DNA of 61,838 nt from Cohaesibacter sp. (GTDB lineage: Bacteria > Pseudomonadota > Alphaproteobacteria > Rhizobiales > Cohaesibacteraceae): assembly GCA_025800145.1 (NCBI GenBank), contig JAOXSH010000081.1, forward strand, positions 1 to 61,838, given 5' to 3'. Both the position numbers and the translations under genes were made by a program. Under the pieces are notes generated by a model. It saw only the letters and a program-made list of their open reading frames with translations, ran no database searches and had not been told where the DNA came from. This document shows, in pieces, positions 26,058-35,427 of the stretch. Each line of letters begins with the position of its first letter. Within the stretch, counting starts at the first letter, position 1.

Positions 26058-26836
26058 CTAATCTTGTGCCAGATTAGGAGACCATGCTGCGGTCTGGAAC
26101 ACGGCATCTGTCTCGGTACTTGCGACATGATTGGTATAATTGGACAAAACCTTATAGGCAGTGCCCAAAATGACCTCCAGAACGGTCTGGCGGCTATAAC
26201 CGACAGCAAGCAGAGCCTCAATCGAGGACTCTTTGGGCCAGCCACGGCTCTCATTGATCTCAATGGCAAATTGCCGCAGGGCTTCCAACTTGGGATCTTG
26301 AATAGATTGATTGGTCCGCAAAGCCTCAATCACATCCTCCGGCACTCCGCCTTTTTTTGCGATCACACTATGAGCGGCCATACAATAGGTGCAGCCATTC
26401 AAGCGGTTGTTGCTCATAGCAATAATCTGCCGTTCAGTCTCTGATAGCGATGTTGTTGCAAAGATCTTGGATAAGCTCAGATAAGCATCCAGCAAAGCAG
26501 GGCTCTCTGCCATATTACCCAGCAAATTGGGCACAAATCCATTATACCAACGGCATAAAAGATTGACCCATAGGATGCTTTGAAATGGTTTACTGAGAAG
26601 GTATCTTTCGACGGACAATGCCGGGGTATTTTCCTAGAAAGATAACGCTCTCAGTGAGCCATTTCAAAGCACCGAAGGCCGGTTTTATTGGCTTTCTGGA
26701 CTGCGTCGCTCTTGCTTTATGGTCAACCAGACCATCACAGCAAAAGCTTCTTACCAGAAAGCCAATAAAATTCGTCATATGGGTTAATCTTTCAGGCCGT
26801 TGGTATCAGCGTACCAGACCATTCCTCAACAACCAT
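26058..26836 (-). pseudogene. Carboxymuconolactone decarboxylase/AhpD-like gene split by a MITE-like insertion
   Basis: The 3' part (26058-26543) encodes an AhpD-like protein from GFVPNLLGNMAESPALLDAY through the redox motif CTYCMAAHSVIA to the stop. Such proteins are alkylhydroperoxidase-type disulfide reductases or decarboxylases. Just before NGFVPN the frame enters the 263-bp element at 26544-26806. Beyond the element, an ATG at 26836 with a strong GGGAGG site gives ten codons (MVVEEWSGTL). Removing exactly 26544-26806 joins these in frame to NGFVPNLLG. The current frame can be read only from a TTG inside the element, so the product is probably lost or altered. Confidence 0.7.
26544..26806. 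mobile_element. Palindromic MITE-like element, long form (copy B)
   Basis: A 263-bp unit with the same ends as copy A (ATACCAACGGC... and ...GCCGTTGGTAT) plus an extra arm. That arm has a perfect 17-bp stem (26683-26699 with 26754-26770) and a smaller hairpin inside it. It carries no coding capacity. It lies within the start region of the carboxymuconolactone decarboxylase-like gene. Base pairs at 26579/26668 and 26603/26643 differ from copy A but stay paired. Confidence 0.88.
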
Positions 26837-26966
26837 AATCAATGCCTCCCTATAGAGACAAAGAATCACAATAAAGAACAATATGCAACTGTAGTACTAG
26901 CTGAATTCGCGTGCCCATTTCGCTCTATTTGTGCCTCTTTTGATATATTCATTTGGCTTGGGCGGC

Positions 26967-27890
26967 CTATTGAGGATATTTGGCAGAGGGCAAGGCCAAT
27001 TCCTGTTTCAGGCTGTCTTTGAGCAAATCCAGAAAGGTGATGGCAATTTGCGAGCGCACGCGAATGGAGGGTAGCAAGACCTGATATTGGTAGTAAACCA
27101 AAGGCGTAAAAGGACGGATCTGGATATTGAGGGTCTGGGCAAAGCTATGGGCGGTGATCGGGTCGATGATAGACAGCCCGGCCCCTTGGGCAACCATTTG
27201 GCAAACGGCAAAGGATAGCTGGGTTTCGATCTGCATTTTGCGCTCTATATTGGCGGCGGTGAAAATGGCATCGATGCGGGTGCGGGTGGGGTAATTGCTG
27301 CCAAAAGAGATATAATTCTGGTTGGCAAAATCGTCCGGCTCCAATTGCTTTTTATAACAAAGGGGGTGCCCTGCGGGCAAAATGGCGACCATGGGCGCTT
27401 CTAACAAAGGCTCGGTGATAACGCCGTTATGGTTGGTTTTGATCTCTGCAAAGCCCAGATCAAATTGTTGAGACGCGACATATTGTAGGACTTTTTGAGA
27501 GGAATGAATTTGAAGTGAGACCGAAATATCGGGCCGGTCTGCACAAAATTGCGCAATCACTTTGGGCAAAAATCCAAGGGATAAAGCTGGCATCCCCGAA
27601 ATATGCAAGGCCCCGCGTCGATAAGAGCCGATCTCGCGGGCGGCTTCGCCAATTTGCTCCAGGCCGATGAAGGATTTTTCCACTTCTTCAAACAAAGCAA
27701 GGGCTTCTGGGGTTGGCATCAGGCGCTTTTTTTCGCGCACAAACAGTGCGAATCCGACATTATGCTCCAGATCAGAGAGCAGTCGGCTGGCCGCAGGCTG
27801 GGTGACGGCAATGCGGTTGGCGGCCTCGGTCACGCTGCCGGTTTCGATCATAGCGCGAAAGGCTTCCAATTGTCTGTGATTGAGTTTCAT
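26967..27890 (-). CDS. LysR family transcriptional regulator of the hydroxyproline-type locus
   Basis: About 307 aa from the ATG at 27890; the frame runs 24 codons further but MKLNHRQLEAFRAMIETGSV is the normal LysR N-terminus. The winged helix includes AANRIAVTQPAASRLLSDLE, and an effector-binding domain follows. It is divergent from the binding-protein gene at 28033 with a 142-bp shared promoter region, the standard layout for a LysR activator of the neighbouring operon. The ligand is probably the imported imino acid or a breakdown product, by position only. Confidence 0.88.
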   Translation of the reverse strand: MKLNHRQLEAFRAMIETGSVTEAANRIAVTQPAASRLLSDLEHNVGFALFVREKKRLMPTPEALALFEEVEKSFIGLEQIGEAAREIGSYRRGALHISGMPALSLGFLPKVIAQFCADRPDISVSLQIHSSQKVLQYVASQQFDLGFAEIKTNHNGVITEPLLEAPMVAILPAGHPLCYKKQLEPDDFANQNYISFGSNYPTRTRIDAIFTAANIERKMQIETQLSFAVCQMVAQGAGLSIIDPITAHSFAQTLNIQIRPFTPLVYYQYQVLLPSIRVRSQIAITFLDLLKDSLKQELALPSAKYPQ

Positions 27891-28032
27891 CCTGAGCCGA
27901 TTGCCCTTTTGTTGCTCATTTTCGTGAATATAGTATATAATATTTTGTAATGTTTTTGTCAAAAAATTGAATTTGATTTATGAACTAGATGCGGTCTTTC
28001 TAAGGCCAGCAACACCCCCAACGGAGGATCTT

Positions 28033-29061
28033 ATGCGTTCACTCATTCTAGGAACATCGCTTTTGGCTCTTGGCCTGAGCTCTGCGGTCGCTGCTGACAA
28101 GACCGTCTATCTGGCCGCTTATGGTGGCTCGACCGAGACTTTGTTCAAAGAGGTTATCATTCCAAAATGGGAAGCCAAAACAGGGGCCAAAGTGGTTTAT
28201 GTTTCTGGCAATTCCACAGATACCCTTGCCAAATTGCGCGCCCAGAAAGGCGCTCAGGAAATCGATATTGCCTTCATCGATGATGGCCCAATGACCCAAG
28301 CCATTCAGTTCGGTTTCTGCGATACCGTAAAAGAAGAGACCTATGCTGATCTCTATGACAATGCCCGCATGAAAGACAACAAAGCGGTTGGCATTGGCAT
28401 TGTGGCAACCGGTCTTGCCTATAACGCTAAAATGTTCAAGGACAAGGGTTGGGAGGCCCCGACATCCTGGAGCGATCTGGCGGACCCAAAATTCAAGGGC
28501 AAAATTGCCATTCCCCCTATCACCAATGGCTATGGCCTGCATGCCCTGATTGTCAGCGCCCAGCTCAATGGTGGTGGCGAATCCGATATCGAACCGGGCT
28601 TCAAGGCGTTTGAAGACAAGATTGACCAGAATGTTCTGGTTTATGAGCCTTCTTCCGGCAAAATGTCCGAATTGTTCCAAAATGGCGAAATTGCCATGTC
28701 CGTTTGGGGCAGTGGCCGTTTGAAGTCTCTGGCAGATCAGGGCTTCCCCGGTGAATTTGCCTATCCAAAAGAAGGCGCTGTCAATCTGTTGATCGCCGCT
28801 TGCCCGGTGGTTGGCTCAGATGTGCCGGAATTGGCTCAGGACTTCCTGCAATTCATGACCACGCCTGAAATGCAGTCCTATTTTGCCATTCAGAAAGGTT
28901 GGGGTCCGGTCAACAAGAATGTGGAACTGACCGACGAGCAAATTGGCGCTCTGCCGGTTGGCCCGGATCGCGTCGATAAGCTTATCAATATCGACTATAC
29001 CTTGGTCAATCCCGCACGCGGCGAATGGACCAAACAATGGACCCGTCGCATTGAGCGCTAA
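28033..29061 (+). CDS. PotD-like ABC transporter substrate-binding protein
   Basis: About 342 aa. The ATG at 28033 is preceded by ACGGAGGATC and starts a signal peptide (MRSLILGTSLLALGLSSAVA, cut near AVAADK). The body is a family-1 extracellular binding protein of the spermidine/putrescine type (YLAAYGGSTETLFKEVIIPK, GLAYNAKMFKDKGWEAPTSW, TLVNPARGEWTKQWTRR). It is first in an operon with PotABC-like subunits and a flavin dehydrogenase. Its ligand is therefore more likely hydroxyproline, a proline betaine or a related compound than a polyamine. Confidence 0.88.
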   Translation: MRSLILGTSLLALGLSSAVAADKTVYLAAYGGSTETLFKEVIIPKWEAKTGAKVVYVSGNSTDTLAKLRAQKGAQEIDIAFIDDGPMTQAIQFGFCDTVKEETYADLYDNARMKDNKAVGIGIVATGLAYNAKMFKDKGWEAPTSWSDLADPKFKGKIAIPPITNGYGLHALIVSAQLNGGGESDIEPGFKAFEDKIDQNVLVYEPSSGKMSELFQNGEIAMSVWGSGRLKSLADQGFPGEFAYPKEGAVNLLIAACPVVGSDVPELAQDFLQFMTTPEMQSYFAIQKGWGPVNKNVELTDEQIGALPVGPDRVDKLINIDYTLVNPARGEWTKQWTRRIER

Positions 29062-29227
29062 GGCGCGCTGATTGACTGTCCATATATGATATGATGGCCC
29101 GGTTATCACCCCCCCCTGAGACCGGGCCATTTTTCCCTTTGAGGCAGACAGGTTGCGACCCTTTTATGACCTTGGACCTCTTCTGACCCCCCGGCCCTCT
29201 TTTGAGCAAAGAAAAGCATATCCCGCC

Positions 29228-30283
29228 ATGTCCTTTCTCACCCTTGAGTCTCTTAACAAACAATTTGGTGATTTCACCGCTGTCAAAGGTCTTGATCTTT
29301 CCATCGAAAAAGGCGAGTTCATTTCCCTTCTTGGGCCATCTGGCTGCGGCAAAACCACAACCTTGCAAATGATTGCCGGATTGTTGACGCCAACCAATGG
29401 CCGTATTCTGCTGGATGGCAAGGATATTTCCCACACCCCTCCAAACAAGCGCGGTCTTGGCATTGTTTTTCAATCCTATGCCCTGTTCCCTCATATGACC
29501 GCGACAGAGAATGTGGCCTTTGGTCTGGAAATGCGCTCTGTTGGCAAGGCTGAGAGGCTGGAGCGGGCGCGTGCGGCGCTCAAGCAGGTCAAGCTGGATC
29601 AGTTTGCCGACCGCTATCCAAAGCAAATGTCAGGGGGGCAGCGTCAGCGCGTGGCTCTGGCCCGCGCTTTGGTGATTGAGCCGCCGGTTCTGTTGCTTGA
29701 TGAGCCTTTGTCCAATCTTGATGCAAAATTGCGCGAAGATATGCGCATGGAATTGCGCCTGTTGCAGCAGGATATCGGCGTGACCACCATTTTGGTGACC
29801 CATGATCAGGAAGAAGCGCTGTCTATGAGTGATCGCATTGTGGTGATGAAAGAAGGGCAGATGGAACAGCTTGCCAGCCCGCTGGAGCTGTATGAGCATC
29901 CGCGCAATACCTTCGTCTCTGATTTTGTTGGCAAAACCAACCTCATTCGCGCGACAGCCCATGCCAATGATGCAGCCGGGGCGCATGTTTTGGTTGATGG
30001 GGAAATGATCACGCTGCCCGGCCATAGCCTTGAAGAGGGCCGTGATTTGACCATTTCCATTCGCCCGGAAAAATTCCACATGTCTGACGATGCGTCAGGC
30101 CATGAGGTGGAAGTGCGCGCTGCGATTTTCCTTGGCTCCAGCTGGCTCTATCGGGTCTCCAGCAAAATGGGCGATCTCTTCATCACCCAGCCCAATAATG
30201 GCTCTGCCGGATATAAAAAGGGCCAGAGCGCCTATGTGCGCTGGTCACAGGATGCCGTCACCCTGTTTGAGGAGGGCAAATAA
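29228..30283 (+). CDS. PotA-like ABC transporter ATPase
   Basis: About 351 aa from MSFLTLESLNKQFG. It shows Walker A GPSGCGKTT, signature MSGGQRQRVALARAL, Walker B VLLLDEPLSNLD, the H-loop VTHDQEEALSM and a C-terminal TOBE domain (from about 270). It belongs to the CUT1/spermidine class in which one ATPase forms a homodimer. The stop overlaps the start of the next permease gene (TAATG), so they are coupled. Confidence 0.92.
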   Translation: MSFLTLESLNKQFGDFTAVKGLDLSIEKGEFISLLGPSGCGKTTTLQMIAGLLTPTNGRILLDGKDISHTPPNKRGLGIVFQSYALFPHMTATENVAFGLEMRSVGKAERLERARAALKQVKLDQFADRYPKQMSGGQRQRVALARALVIEPPVLLLDEPLSNLDAKLREDMRMELRLLQQDIGVTTILVTHDQEEALSMSDRIVVMKEGQMEQLASPLELYEHPRNTFVSDFVGKTNLIRATAHANDAAGAHVLVDGEMITLPGHSLEEGRDLTISIRPEKFHMSDDASGHEVEVRAAIFLGSSWLYRVSSKMGDLFITQPNNGSAGYKKGQSAYVRWSQDAVTLFEEGK

Positions 30284-31161
30284 TGTCTGATCAGGCTCAT
30301 GCGGGTCCAGGTGCTAAAGCTGCGCCTTATTGGATGACCGGCCCCGGTGTCATTTTCTTCATCGCCCTGCTTGGGGCCCCGATGATGATGACCTTTTTGC
30401 TCAGTTTGCATTCCTATGACTTCACCCTTGGCATTCAGGATGACTGGACCCTTGCCAATTATATCGAGGTTTTGGGAGATCCCTATTTTCACAAAATTTT
30501 TGGCCGTACATTTGGCCTTGCGCTTTTGGTGACGGTCATTTGTGTGGCTATTGGTGCGCCTGAGGCCTATGTCCTCTCGCGCCTGTCCAATCCATGGAAA
30601 TCGGTCTTTTTGCTGGTCGTTCTGGGGCCATTGCTGATCTCTGTTGTGGTGCGCACCCTTGGCTGGGCGCTGTTTTTTGGCGGCAATGGGGTTTTGACCA
30701 TGACAGCCCAAGCCTTGGGCTTTGGCGAGGAACCGGTCAGTCTGATGTTCACCTTCACCGGCATGACCATTGCGCTGGTGCATGTTCTGGTGCCGTTCAT
30801 GGTCATCTCGATCTGGGCCGCCTTGCAAAAGATTGACCCGCAAAGCGAAGATGCCGCCCTGACTTTGGGAGCGTCCAAATTCACCACTTTGCGCCGGATC
30901 ACCTTGCCACAGGCCATGCCGGGTATTCTGTCTGGCAGTATCATCGTCTTTGCGTTGACCGCCAGTGCCTTTGCCACCCCTGCTATCATTGGTGGGCGGC
31001 GTATGAAAGTGGTTGCAACGGCTGCTTATGACGAATATCTCAGCACATTGAACTGGCCGCTTGGGGCCACCATTGCTATTTTGCTGCTAGTTGCCAATAT
31101 CGCGATCATTGTCAGCTATAACCAGCTGGTAGAGCGCCGCTTTGCCAAAGTCTTTGAATAG
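30283..31161 (+). CDS. PotB-like ABC transporter permease
   Basis: A 292-aa inner-membrane permease with six helices and the EAA loop EDAALTLGASKFTTLRRITLP, which docks on the ATPase. Its N-terminal region (YWMTGPGVIFFIALLGAPMM) is typical of PotB/HisM-like first permeases. Together with the next gene it forms the membrane channel for the PotD-like binding protein. Confidence 0.92.
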   Translation: MSDQAHAGPGAKAAPYWMTGPGVIFFIALLGAPMMMTFLLSLHSYDFTLGIQDDWTLANYIEVLGDPYFHKIFGRTFGLALLVTVICVAIGAPEAYVLSRLSNPWKSVFLLVVLGPLLISVVVRTLGWALFFGGNGVLTMTAQALGFGEEPVSLMFTFTGMTIALVHVLVPFMVISIWAALQKIDPQSEDAALTLGASKFTTLRRITLPQAMPGILSGSIIVFALTASAFATPAIIGGRRMKVVATAAYDEYLSTLNWPLGATIAILLLVANIAIIVSYNQLVERRFAKVFE

Positions 31162-31172
31162 GAGCTATAGAT

Positions 31173-31967
31173 ATGCAACGTCTTGGACCCCTTGCCCTGA
31201 TCTTTCATGCCCTGTTCGTGCTGTTCATCATGGCACCGCTTTTGATGGTGATTGCGGTTTCCTTCACCGACAAGGGCTATCTGTCCTTGCCAACTGATGG
31301 TCTGTCTTTGCGCTGGTTTTATGCCATTGCTGACAATCCCGATTTTATTGATGCCTTTTGGGTTTCTGTCTGGCTGGCCTTTCTCTCGGCTACATTGGCA
31401 ACAGCAATTGCGGTGCCGGCGTCTCTGGCCATTGCCCGCAAGCGCTTTTGGGGCAGAAACACCATTGCGGCCTTTTTGTTGTCGCCTTTGATGATCCCGC
31501 ATTTGGTGCTGGGTGTTGCTTTCTTGCAATTTTACAGCAAAATCGGCCTTGGTGGCTCCTTTGCCGGGCTGACGGCGGCCCATGTGATCCTGATCACCCC
31601 TTATGCCTTGCGTCTGTCGCTGGCCTCGGCCACTGGTCTGCCGCGTGATGCGGAAGATGCGGCCATGACATTGGGGGCATCGCGCTGGGTGACCTTTCGG
31701 CGCATCACCCTGCCCCTGATTTTGCCCGGTGTGGCTGGGGGCTGGCTGTTATCCTTCATTACCAGTTTTGATGAATTGACCATGAGTGTCTTTGTGGCTT
31801 CGCCCGCCACACAAACCTTGCCCGTGCGCATGTATCATCATATCACCCAAACCATTGACCCACTGATTGCCTCTGTCTCTACGGCCCTGATTGTGCTGAC
31901 CTTTCTGGTTATGCTATTGCTCGACCGGCTTTACGGGCTGGATAAAGTCTTTGTTGGAAAGGGCTGA
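31173..31967 (+). CDS. PotC-like ABC transporter permease
   Basis: A 264-aa permease with six helices and an EAA loop (EDAAMTLGASRWVTFRRITL). The first periplasmic loop contains the PotC-type GLSLRWFY. It is the last transport subunit. The dehydrogenase genes follow after 2 bp, tying uptake to catabolism in one transcript. Confidence 0.92.
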   Translation: MQRLGPLALIFHALFVLFIMAPLLMVIAVSFTDKGYLSLPTDGLSLRWFYAIADNPDFIDAFWVSVWLAFLSATLATAIAVPASLAIARKRFWGRNTIAAFLLSPLMIPHLVLGVAFLQFYSKIGLGGSFAGLTAAHVILITPYALRLSLASATGLPRDAEDAAMTLGASRWVTFRRITLPLILPGVAGGWLLSFITSFDELTMSVFVASPATQTLPVRMYHHITQTIDPLIASVSTALIVLTFLVMLLLDRLYGLDKVFVGKG

Positions 31968-31969
31968 TC

Positions 31970-33058
31970 ATGCGCACGATTGTCATTGGCGGGGGAGTGG
32001 TTGGCCTCTCCCTTGCCTATGGTCTGCTCAAAGCAGGTCAGTCTGTTCTGGTGCTGGATGGTTCTGACGGGGATTTTCGCGCCTCTCGCGGCAATTTCGG
32101 GCTGGTCTGGGTGCAGGGAAAAGGCTCCAATTTTCCTGATTATGCCCGCTGGACCCGCAGCTCGGCCAATCTTTGGTCCGGTTTTGCCAAAGAGTTGGAA
32201 GCGCTGACAGACCTTGATCTTTCCTATCAGAAGACCGGTGGGGTGGAATATTGTTTCAGCGAACAGGAAATGCAGGAGCGCGAAGCTGAATTGCTGGCCT
32301 TGCGTGAAAAATTGGGGGGCGATTATCCCTTTGAGATGCTGTCTGCCGCGCAATTGAAAGAGAGGATCCCGCACATTGGCCCAAAGGTTTATGGCGCCAG
32401 CTATTGTCCGGAAGATGGTCATGTCAATCCGCTTTTCCTGTTACGGGCCCTGTCCAAGGCGGTGCGCCTGTCCGGCGGGGAAATCCGCACCAATATTGAG
32501 GTGCGCGAGATCAGACCCGGCGATAATCAGGCCAGCATTCTCACCATATCGGGCGAGAGATTTGTGGCGGATCGCCTTGTGATGGCCGCAGGTCTTGGGG
32601 CGCAACAATTGGGGCCACAATTGGGCTTCAAAGCTCCTGTGCGTCCCCAGCAGGGTCAGGTTCTGATCACCGAAAAAATGCCGCATTTTCTAAAATATCC
32701 CTCTGGCACGCTGCGTCAGGTCAATGAAGGGGGCATACAGATCGGGGCTTCCAAGGCCGAGGTCGGACTGGATGATCATGAGGATGTGTTGACCACAGCT
32801 TCGCTTGCCGCTCATGCAAGTGATGTATTTCCCATGTTGGGCAATGCCAAGATTGTGCGCAGTTGGGCCGCCTTGCGGGTGATGTCGCCAGATGGCTATC
32901 CCATTTATCAGCGCTCGCCCAAGCATCATTATGCCTGGTTCGTGACGTGTCACAGCGGTATCACACTGGCCGCAGCCCATTGCGAATTGCTGCCCCGCTG
33001 GATCATGGGCAAAAATGATGCCCCGGATTTGTCTTCTTTTAGTGAGGCGCGATTTTAA
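31970..33058 (+). CDS. FAD-dependent oxidoreductase, DadA-like catalytic subunit
   Basis: A 362-aa DAO-family flavoprotein. The dinucleotide motif IGGGVVGLSLAYGLLKAG is at the N-terminus, and RSWAALRVMSPDGYPIY and a terminal FAD-contact region (VTCHSGITLAAAHCELL) follow. With the ferredoxin-like and FAD/NAD proteins downstream it matches the three-subunit D-hydroxyproline dehydrogenase and HcnABC/opine-oxidase architecture. This subunit oxidises the C-N bond. Epimerase and lyase genes nearby make cis-4-hydroxy-D-proline the best-supported substrate. It starts 3 bp after the permease gene. Confidence 0.85.
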   Translation: MRTIVIGGGVVGLSLAYGLLKAGQSVLVLDGSDGDFRASRGNFGLVWVQGKGSNFPDYARWTRSSANLWSGFAKELEALTDLDLSYQKTGGVEYCFSEQEMQEREAELLALREKLGGDYPFEMLSAAQLKERIPHIGPKVYGASYCPEDGHVNPLFLLRALSKAVRLSGGEIRTNIEVREIRPGDNQASILTISGERFVADRLVMAAGLGAQQLGPQLGFKAPVRPQQGQVLITEKMPHFLKYPSGTLRQVNEGGIQIGASKAEVGLDDHEDVLTTASLAAHASDVFPMLGNAKIVRSWAALRVMSPDGYPIYQRSPKHHYAWFVTCHSGITLAAAHCELLPRWIMGKNDAPDLSSFSEARF

Positions 33059-33435
33059 TGTTCAAGCCTTTGAAGAAAAAGACCGATGATGAGATGGTGA
33101 CTATCCATTTCAATGATCAGGCCTTGCAGGTTGATGCCACTATGAGCGTGGCAGCGGCGTTGCTGTCTCATGATATTCGCACCCTTCGCCAGACGCTGAA
33201 AAGCCAAAGCCCCAGAGGCCCTTTTTGCATGATGGGGGCCTGTTTCGACTGTCTGGTGCAGATTGACGGAGCCACGCAGCAAGCCTGCATGACCATGGTG
33301 CAAGAGGGCTTGAAGATTCGCTCCATGCAGCAAAATCCTGAAAATTTGCAGGATGAAGCCGAACAAAATGCATCTGAAACAAGCGGGTCTGAAACAGGCG
33401 GATCTGGGCAGAACAGCACAGGAGCAGACACATGA
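33058..33435 (+). CDS. [2Fe-2S] ferredoxin-like small subunit (HcnA/LhpF type)
   Basis: A 125-aa protein with a plant-type ferredoxin fold. The cluster ligands are in PRGPFCMMGACFDCLVQIDG plus the later QACM, giving C-x4-C-x2-C and one distal Cys. This is the gamma or small subunit of the heterotrimeric dehydrogenase and passes electrons between the flavins. The last 30 residues are a low-complexity acidic Ser/Gly/Glu tail not needed for the fold. It overlaps the stop of the preceding gene (TAATG) and the start of the next. Confidence 0.85.
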   Translation: MFKPLKKKTDDEMVTIHFNDQALQVDATMSVAAALLSHDIRTLRQTLKSQSPRGPFCMMGACFDCLVQIDGATQQACMTMVQEGLKIRSMQQNPENLQDEAEQNASETSGSETGGSGQNSTGADT

Positions 33436-34820
33436 TATATGATCTTGTGATTATAGGCTCTGGCCCCGCTGGCATGAGTGCGGCCCGTCAGGCCGCAGAG
33501 CTTGGCTTGCAGGTTGCCCTGATTGATGAACAAAGCCAGCCCGGCGGCCAGATTTACCGCAATGTGGCAAAGGCCAGCAAGCAGCAGCTGGATATTTTAG
33601 GCCCCGATTATTGCGCCGGGCGCGCATTGGTCGAGCGTCTGTCCCATGAGCAGATTGTCCATATTGCGGTGGCGACGGTCTGGAAAGTGCAAAAAGACGG
33701 CTTTGTCTATTATACCAAAAATGGCAAGGCGGATTTTGTGCAAGGCAAGCATATTTTGCTGGCAACCGGTGCTTTGGAGCGGGCCTGCCCTGTGCCGGGC
33801 TGGACCCGACCGGGCGTGATGACAGTTGGCTCTGCCCAGATCCTGATGAAAGCGGGGGGGCTGGTGCCGGACAATGCCATTCTGATTGGCTCCGGTCCGT
33901 TGCTTTATTTGATGGCGGTGCAAATGCTGGCCGCAGGCTGCAAGCCAAAAGCCTTGCTGGAAACCCAGACCTTCTCTTCGCTAAAATCGGCTTTGCCGCT
34001 TTTGCCACGCAGTCTTGCAGGCTGGGTAATGCTCTCCAAGGGTCTGAAATATCTGGCCAAGTTGGAATTGGCGGGGATCAAGCGCTATACAGGCGTGGAG
34101 CAAATCAGCCTGCATGGCAATGAGAATGCAAAGGCCACAGAGGCCGCCAGCCGGGTGCAATTTGTCCATAAAGGCAAGCGCAAAGAGCTGGAAGCGGATC
34201 TGTTTTTGCTCCATCAAGGGGTGATTCCCAACACGCAAATCACCCGCTCTTTGGAGCTGGCGCATGATTGGCGGGAAGATCAGGTTTGCTTTGCGCCGCA
34301 AAGCGATGAGTTTGGCCGCACCTCTTGCGAGCGCATTCACAATGCAGGCGATGGCGCAGGCATTGGCGGTGCCTATGTTGCGGCTCTGTCCGGTCCTTTG
34401 GCCGCCCTTGATATTGCCTATAGTCTGGGTGTCATCAGCCGAGCGGTACGCGATGAGAAAGCCAAAGTCTTGTTGAAAAAGCGGCAAGATGCGCTGGCGG
34501 CCCGTCCCTTTCTGGATCGGCTTTATACGCCCCCAAAAGACTGGCGTTTGCCGCAGGACGAGACCATCATTTGCCGCTGCGAAGAAGTCACAGCCGGAGA
34601 TATTCGCTCCTATGTGGCGCTTGGCTGTACAGGCCCCAATCAGACCAAAGCCTTTGGCCGCTCTGGCATGGGCCCCTGTCAGGGGCGCTATTGTGGACTT
34701 GTGGTGAGCGACATTTTGGCCCATGAAACAGGCTTGAGTCAGCAAGAGGTCGGCTCTTATCGCATTCGCGCCCCCATCAAGCCTGTTTCCATAGGGGAAT
34801 TGGCATCGCTTGATCGCTGA
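33432..34820 (+). CDS. NAD(P)/FAD-dependent oxidoreductase with BFD-like iron-sulfur domain (HcnB type)
   Basis: A 462-aa pyridine-nucleotide-disulfide-type flavoprotein. It has an FAD motif [15 protein letters not shown], a second Rossmann motif [11 protein letters not shown], and a C-terminal BFD-like [2Fe-2S] domain with CRCEEV and later GPCQGRYC cysteines. This is the alpha subunit of three-component dehydrogenases such as D-hydroxyproline dehydrogenase, octopine oxidase or Hcn. It overlaps the ferredoxin gene by 4 bp. It probably transfers electrons from the DadA-like subunit towards the respiratory chain. Confidence 0.87.
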   Translation: MIYDLVIIGSGPAGMSAARQAAELGLQVALIDEQSQPGGQIYRNVAKASKQQLDILGPDYCAGRALVERLSHEQIVHIAVATVWKVQKDGFVYYTKNGKADFVQGKHILLATGALERACPVPGWTRPGVMTVGSAQILMKAGGLVPDNAILIGSGPLLYLMAVQMLAAGCKPKALLETQTFSSLKSALPLLPRSLAGWVMLSKGLKYLAKLELAGIKRYTGVEQISLHGNENAKATEAASRVQFVHKGKRKELEADLFLLHQGVIPNTQITRSLELAHDWREDQVCFAPQSDEFGRTSCERIHNAGDGAGIGGAYVAALSGPLAALDIAYSLGVISRAVRDEKAKVLLKKRQDALAARPFLDRLYTPPKDWRLPQDETIICRCEEVTAGDIRSYVALGCTGPNQTKAFGRSGMGPCQGRYCGLVVSDILAHETGLSQQEVGSYRIRAPIKPVSIGELASLDR

Positions 34821-34855
34821 TCAGCAAAGACAATGTAACATATAAGGACAAAGAC

Positions 34856-35206
34856 ATGACCATTGAGCGTATGGATTCCAATCACCGGATGAGCAAAATT
34901 GTCAAACATAACGGCACCATTTATTTGTGTGGCCAGACCTCTGGCACAGAAGAAGCCCCCAGCATTGAAGAGCAAACCAAAATTTGTTTAAGCAAAATCG
35001 AGAGCTTGCTGTCTGACGCTGGCTCTTCGGCTGATAAATTGTTGTCTGTGACGATTTATCTGCGTGATATGAAAGATTTTGCCGCCATGAATGCGGTGTG
35101 GGATGCCTGGATTGCTCCGTTTGGCAAACCGGCTCGGGCTTGCGTTGAAGCCCGCCTTGCCCGCCCTGAATTGCTGGTAGAATTTACCGTCGTGGCCGCC
35201 CAATAA
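34856..35206 (+). CDS. RidA family enamine/imine deaminase
   Basis: A 116-aa RidA/YjgF/YER057c protein, the usual length. It has [11 protein letters not shown], the trimer-interface core and the C-terminal signature [20 protein letters not shown] with the conserved active-site Arg. RidA proteins hydrolyse reactive imines and enamines to keto acids and ammonia. Placed after an amine dehydrogenase, it would deal with the imine product (a pyrroline carboxylate) or its enamine tautomer. Confidence 0.9.
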   Translation: MTIERMDSNHRMSKIVKHNGTIYLCGQTSGTEEAPSIEEQTKICLSKIESLLSDAGSSADKLLSVTIYLRDMKDFAAMNAVWDAWIAPFGKPARACVEARLARPELLVEFTVVAAQ

Positions 35207-35229
35207 GGGTGAAATTTTCTGAGTGCCCG

Positions 35230-35355
35230 GTTTAAAAGTCTCAATATGAGACTTTTAGGCTGCATGCCCATCCCTCTCCCTCTCCCAAACCACCCACGAG
35301 AGTACCATGACGGGTGGTCTGCTAGGGGGAGAGGGATGGCTCAGAATTTTTAAAG
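35230..35355. repeat. Dispersed palindromic repeat, copy Y
   Basis: Starts with GTTTAAAAGTCTC, which pairs with GAGACTTTTA next to it and again, imperfectly, with the right end AATTTTTAAAGC. The middle contains CTCTCCCTCTCCC opposed by GGGGGAGAGGG and the invariant CCATGACGGGTGGTCTGCTAG. Related copies lie at 7186-7335 and 43999-44148. It is non-coding and lies just after ridA. Confidence 0.8.
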
Positions 35356-35385
35356 CAAGCTTATGTCAGATTGCGATAAACTGAG

Positions 35386-35406
35386 AGGGGGCAACGCCCC
35401 CTTTTT
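35386..35406 (+). terminator. Intrinsic terminator after ridA
   Basis: AGGGGGC-AAC-GCCCCCT followed by TTTT closes the uptake/dehydrogenase operon. It lies 22 bp before the converging racemase-superfamily gene. Confidence 0.85.
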
Positions 35407-35427
35407 GTCTGCCTTAAGAGATACCCT

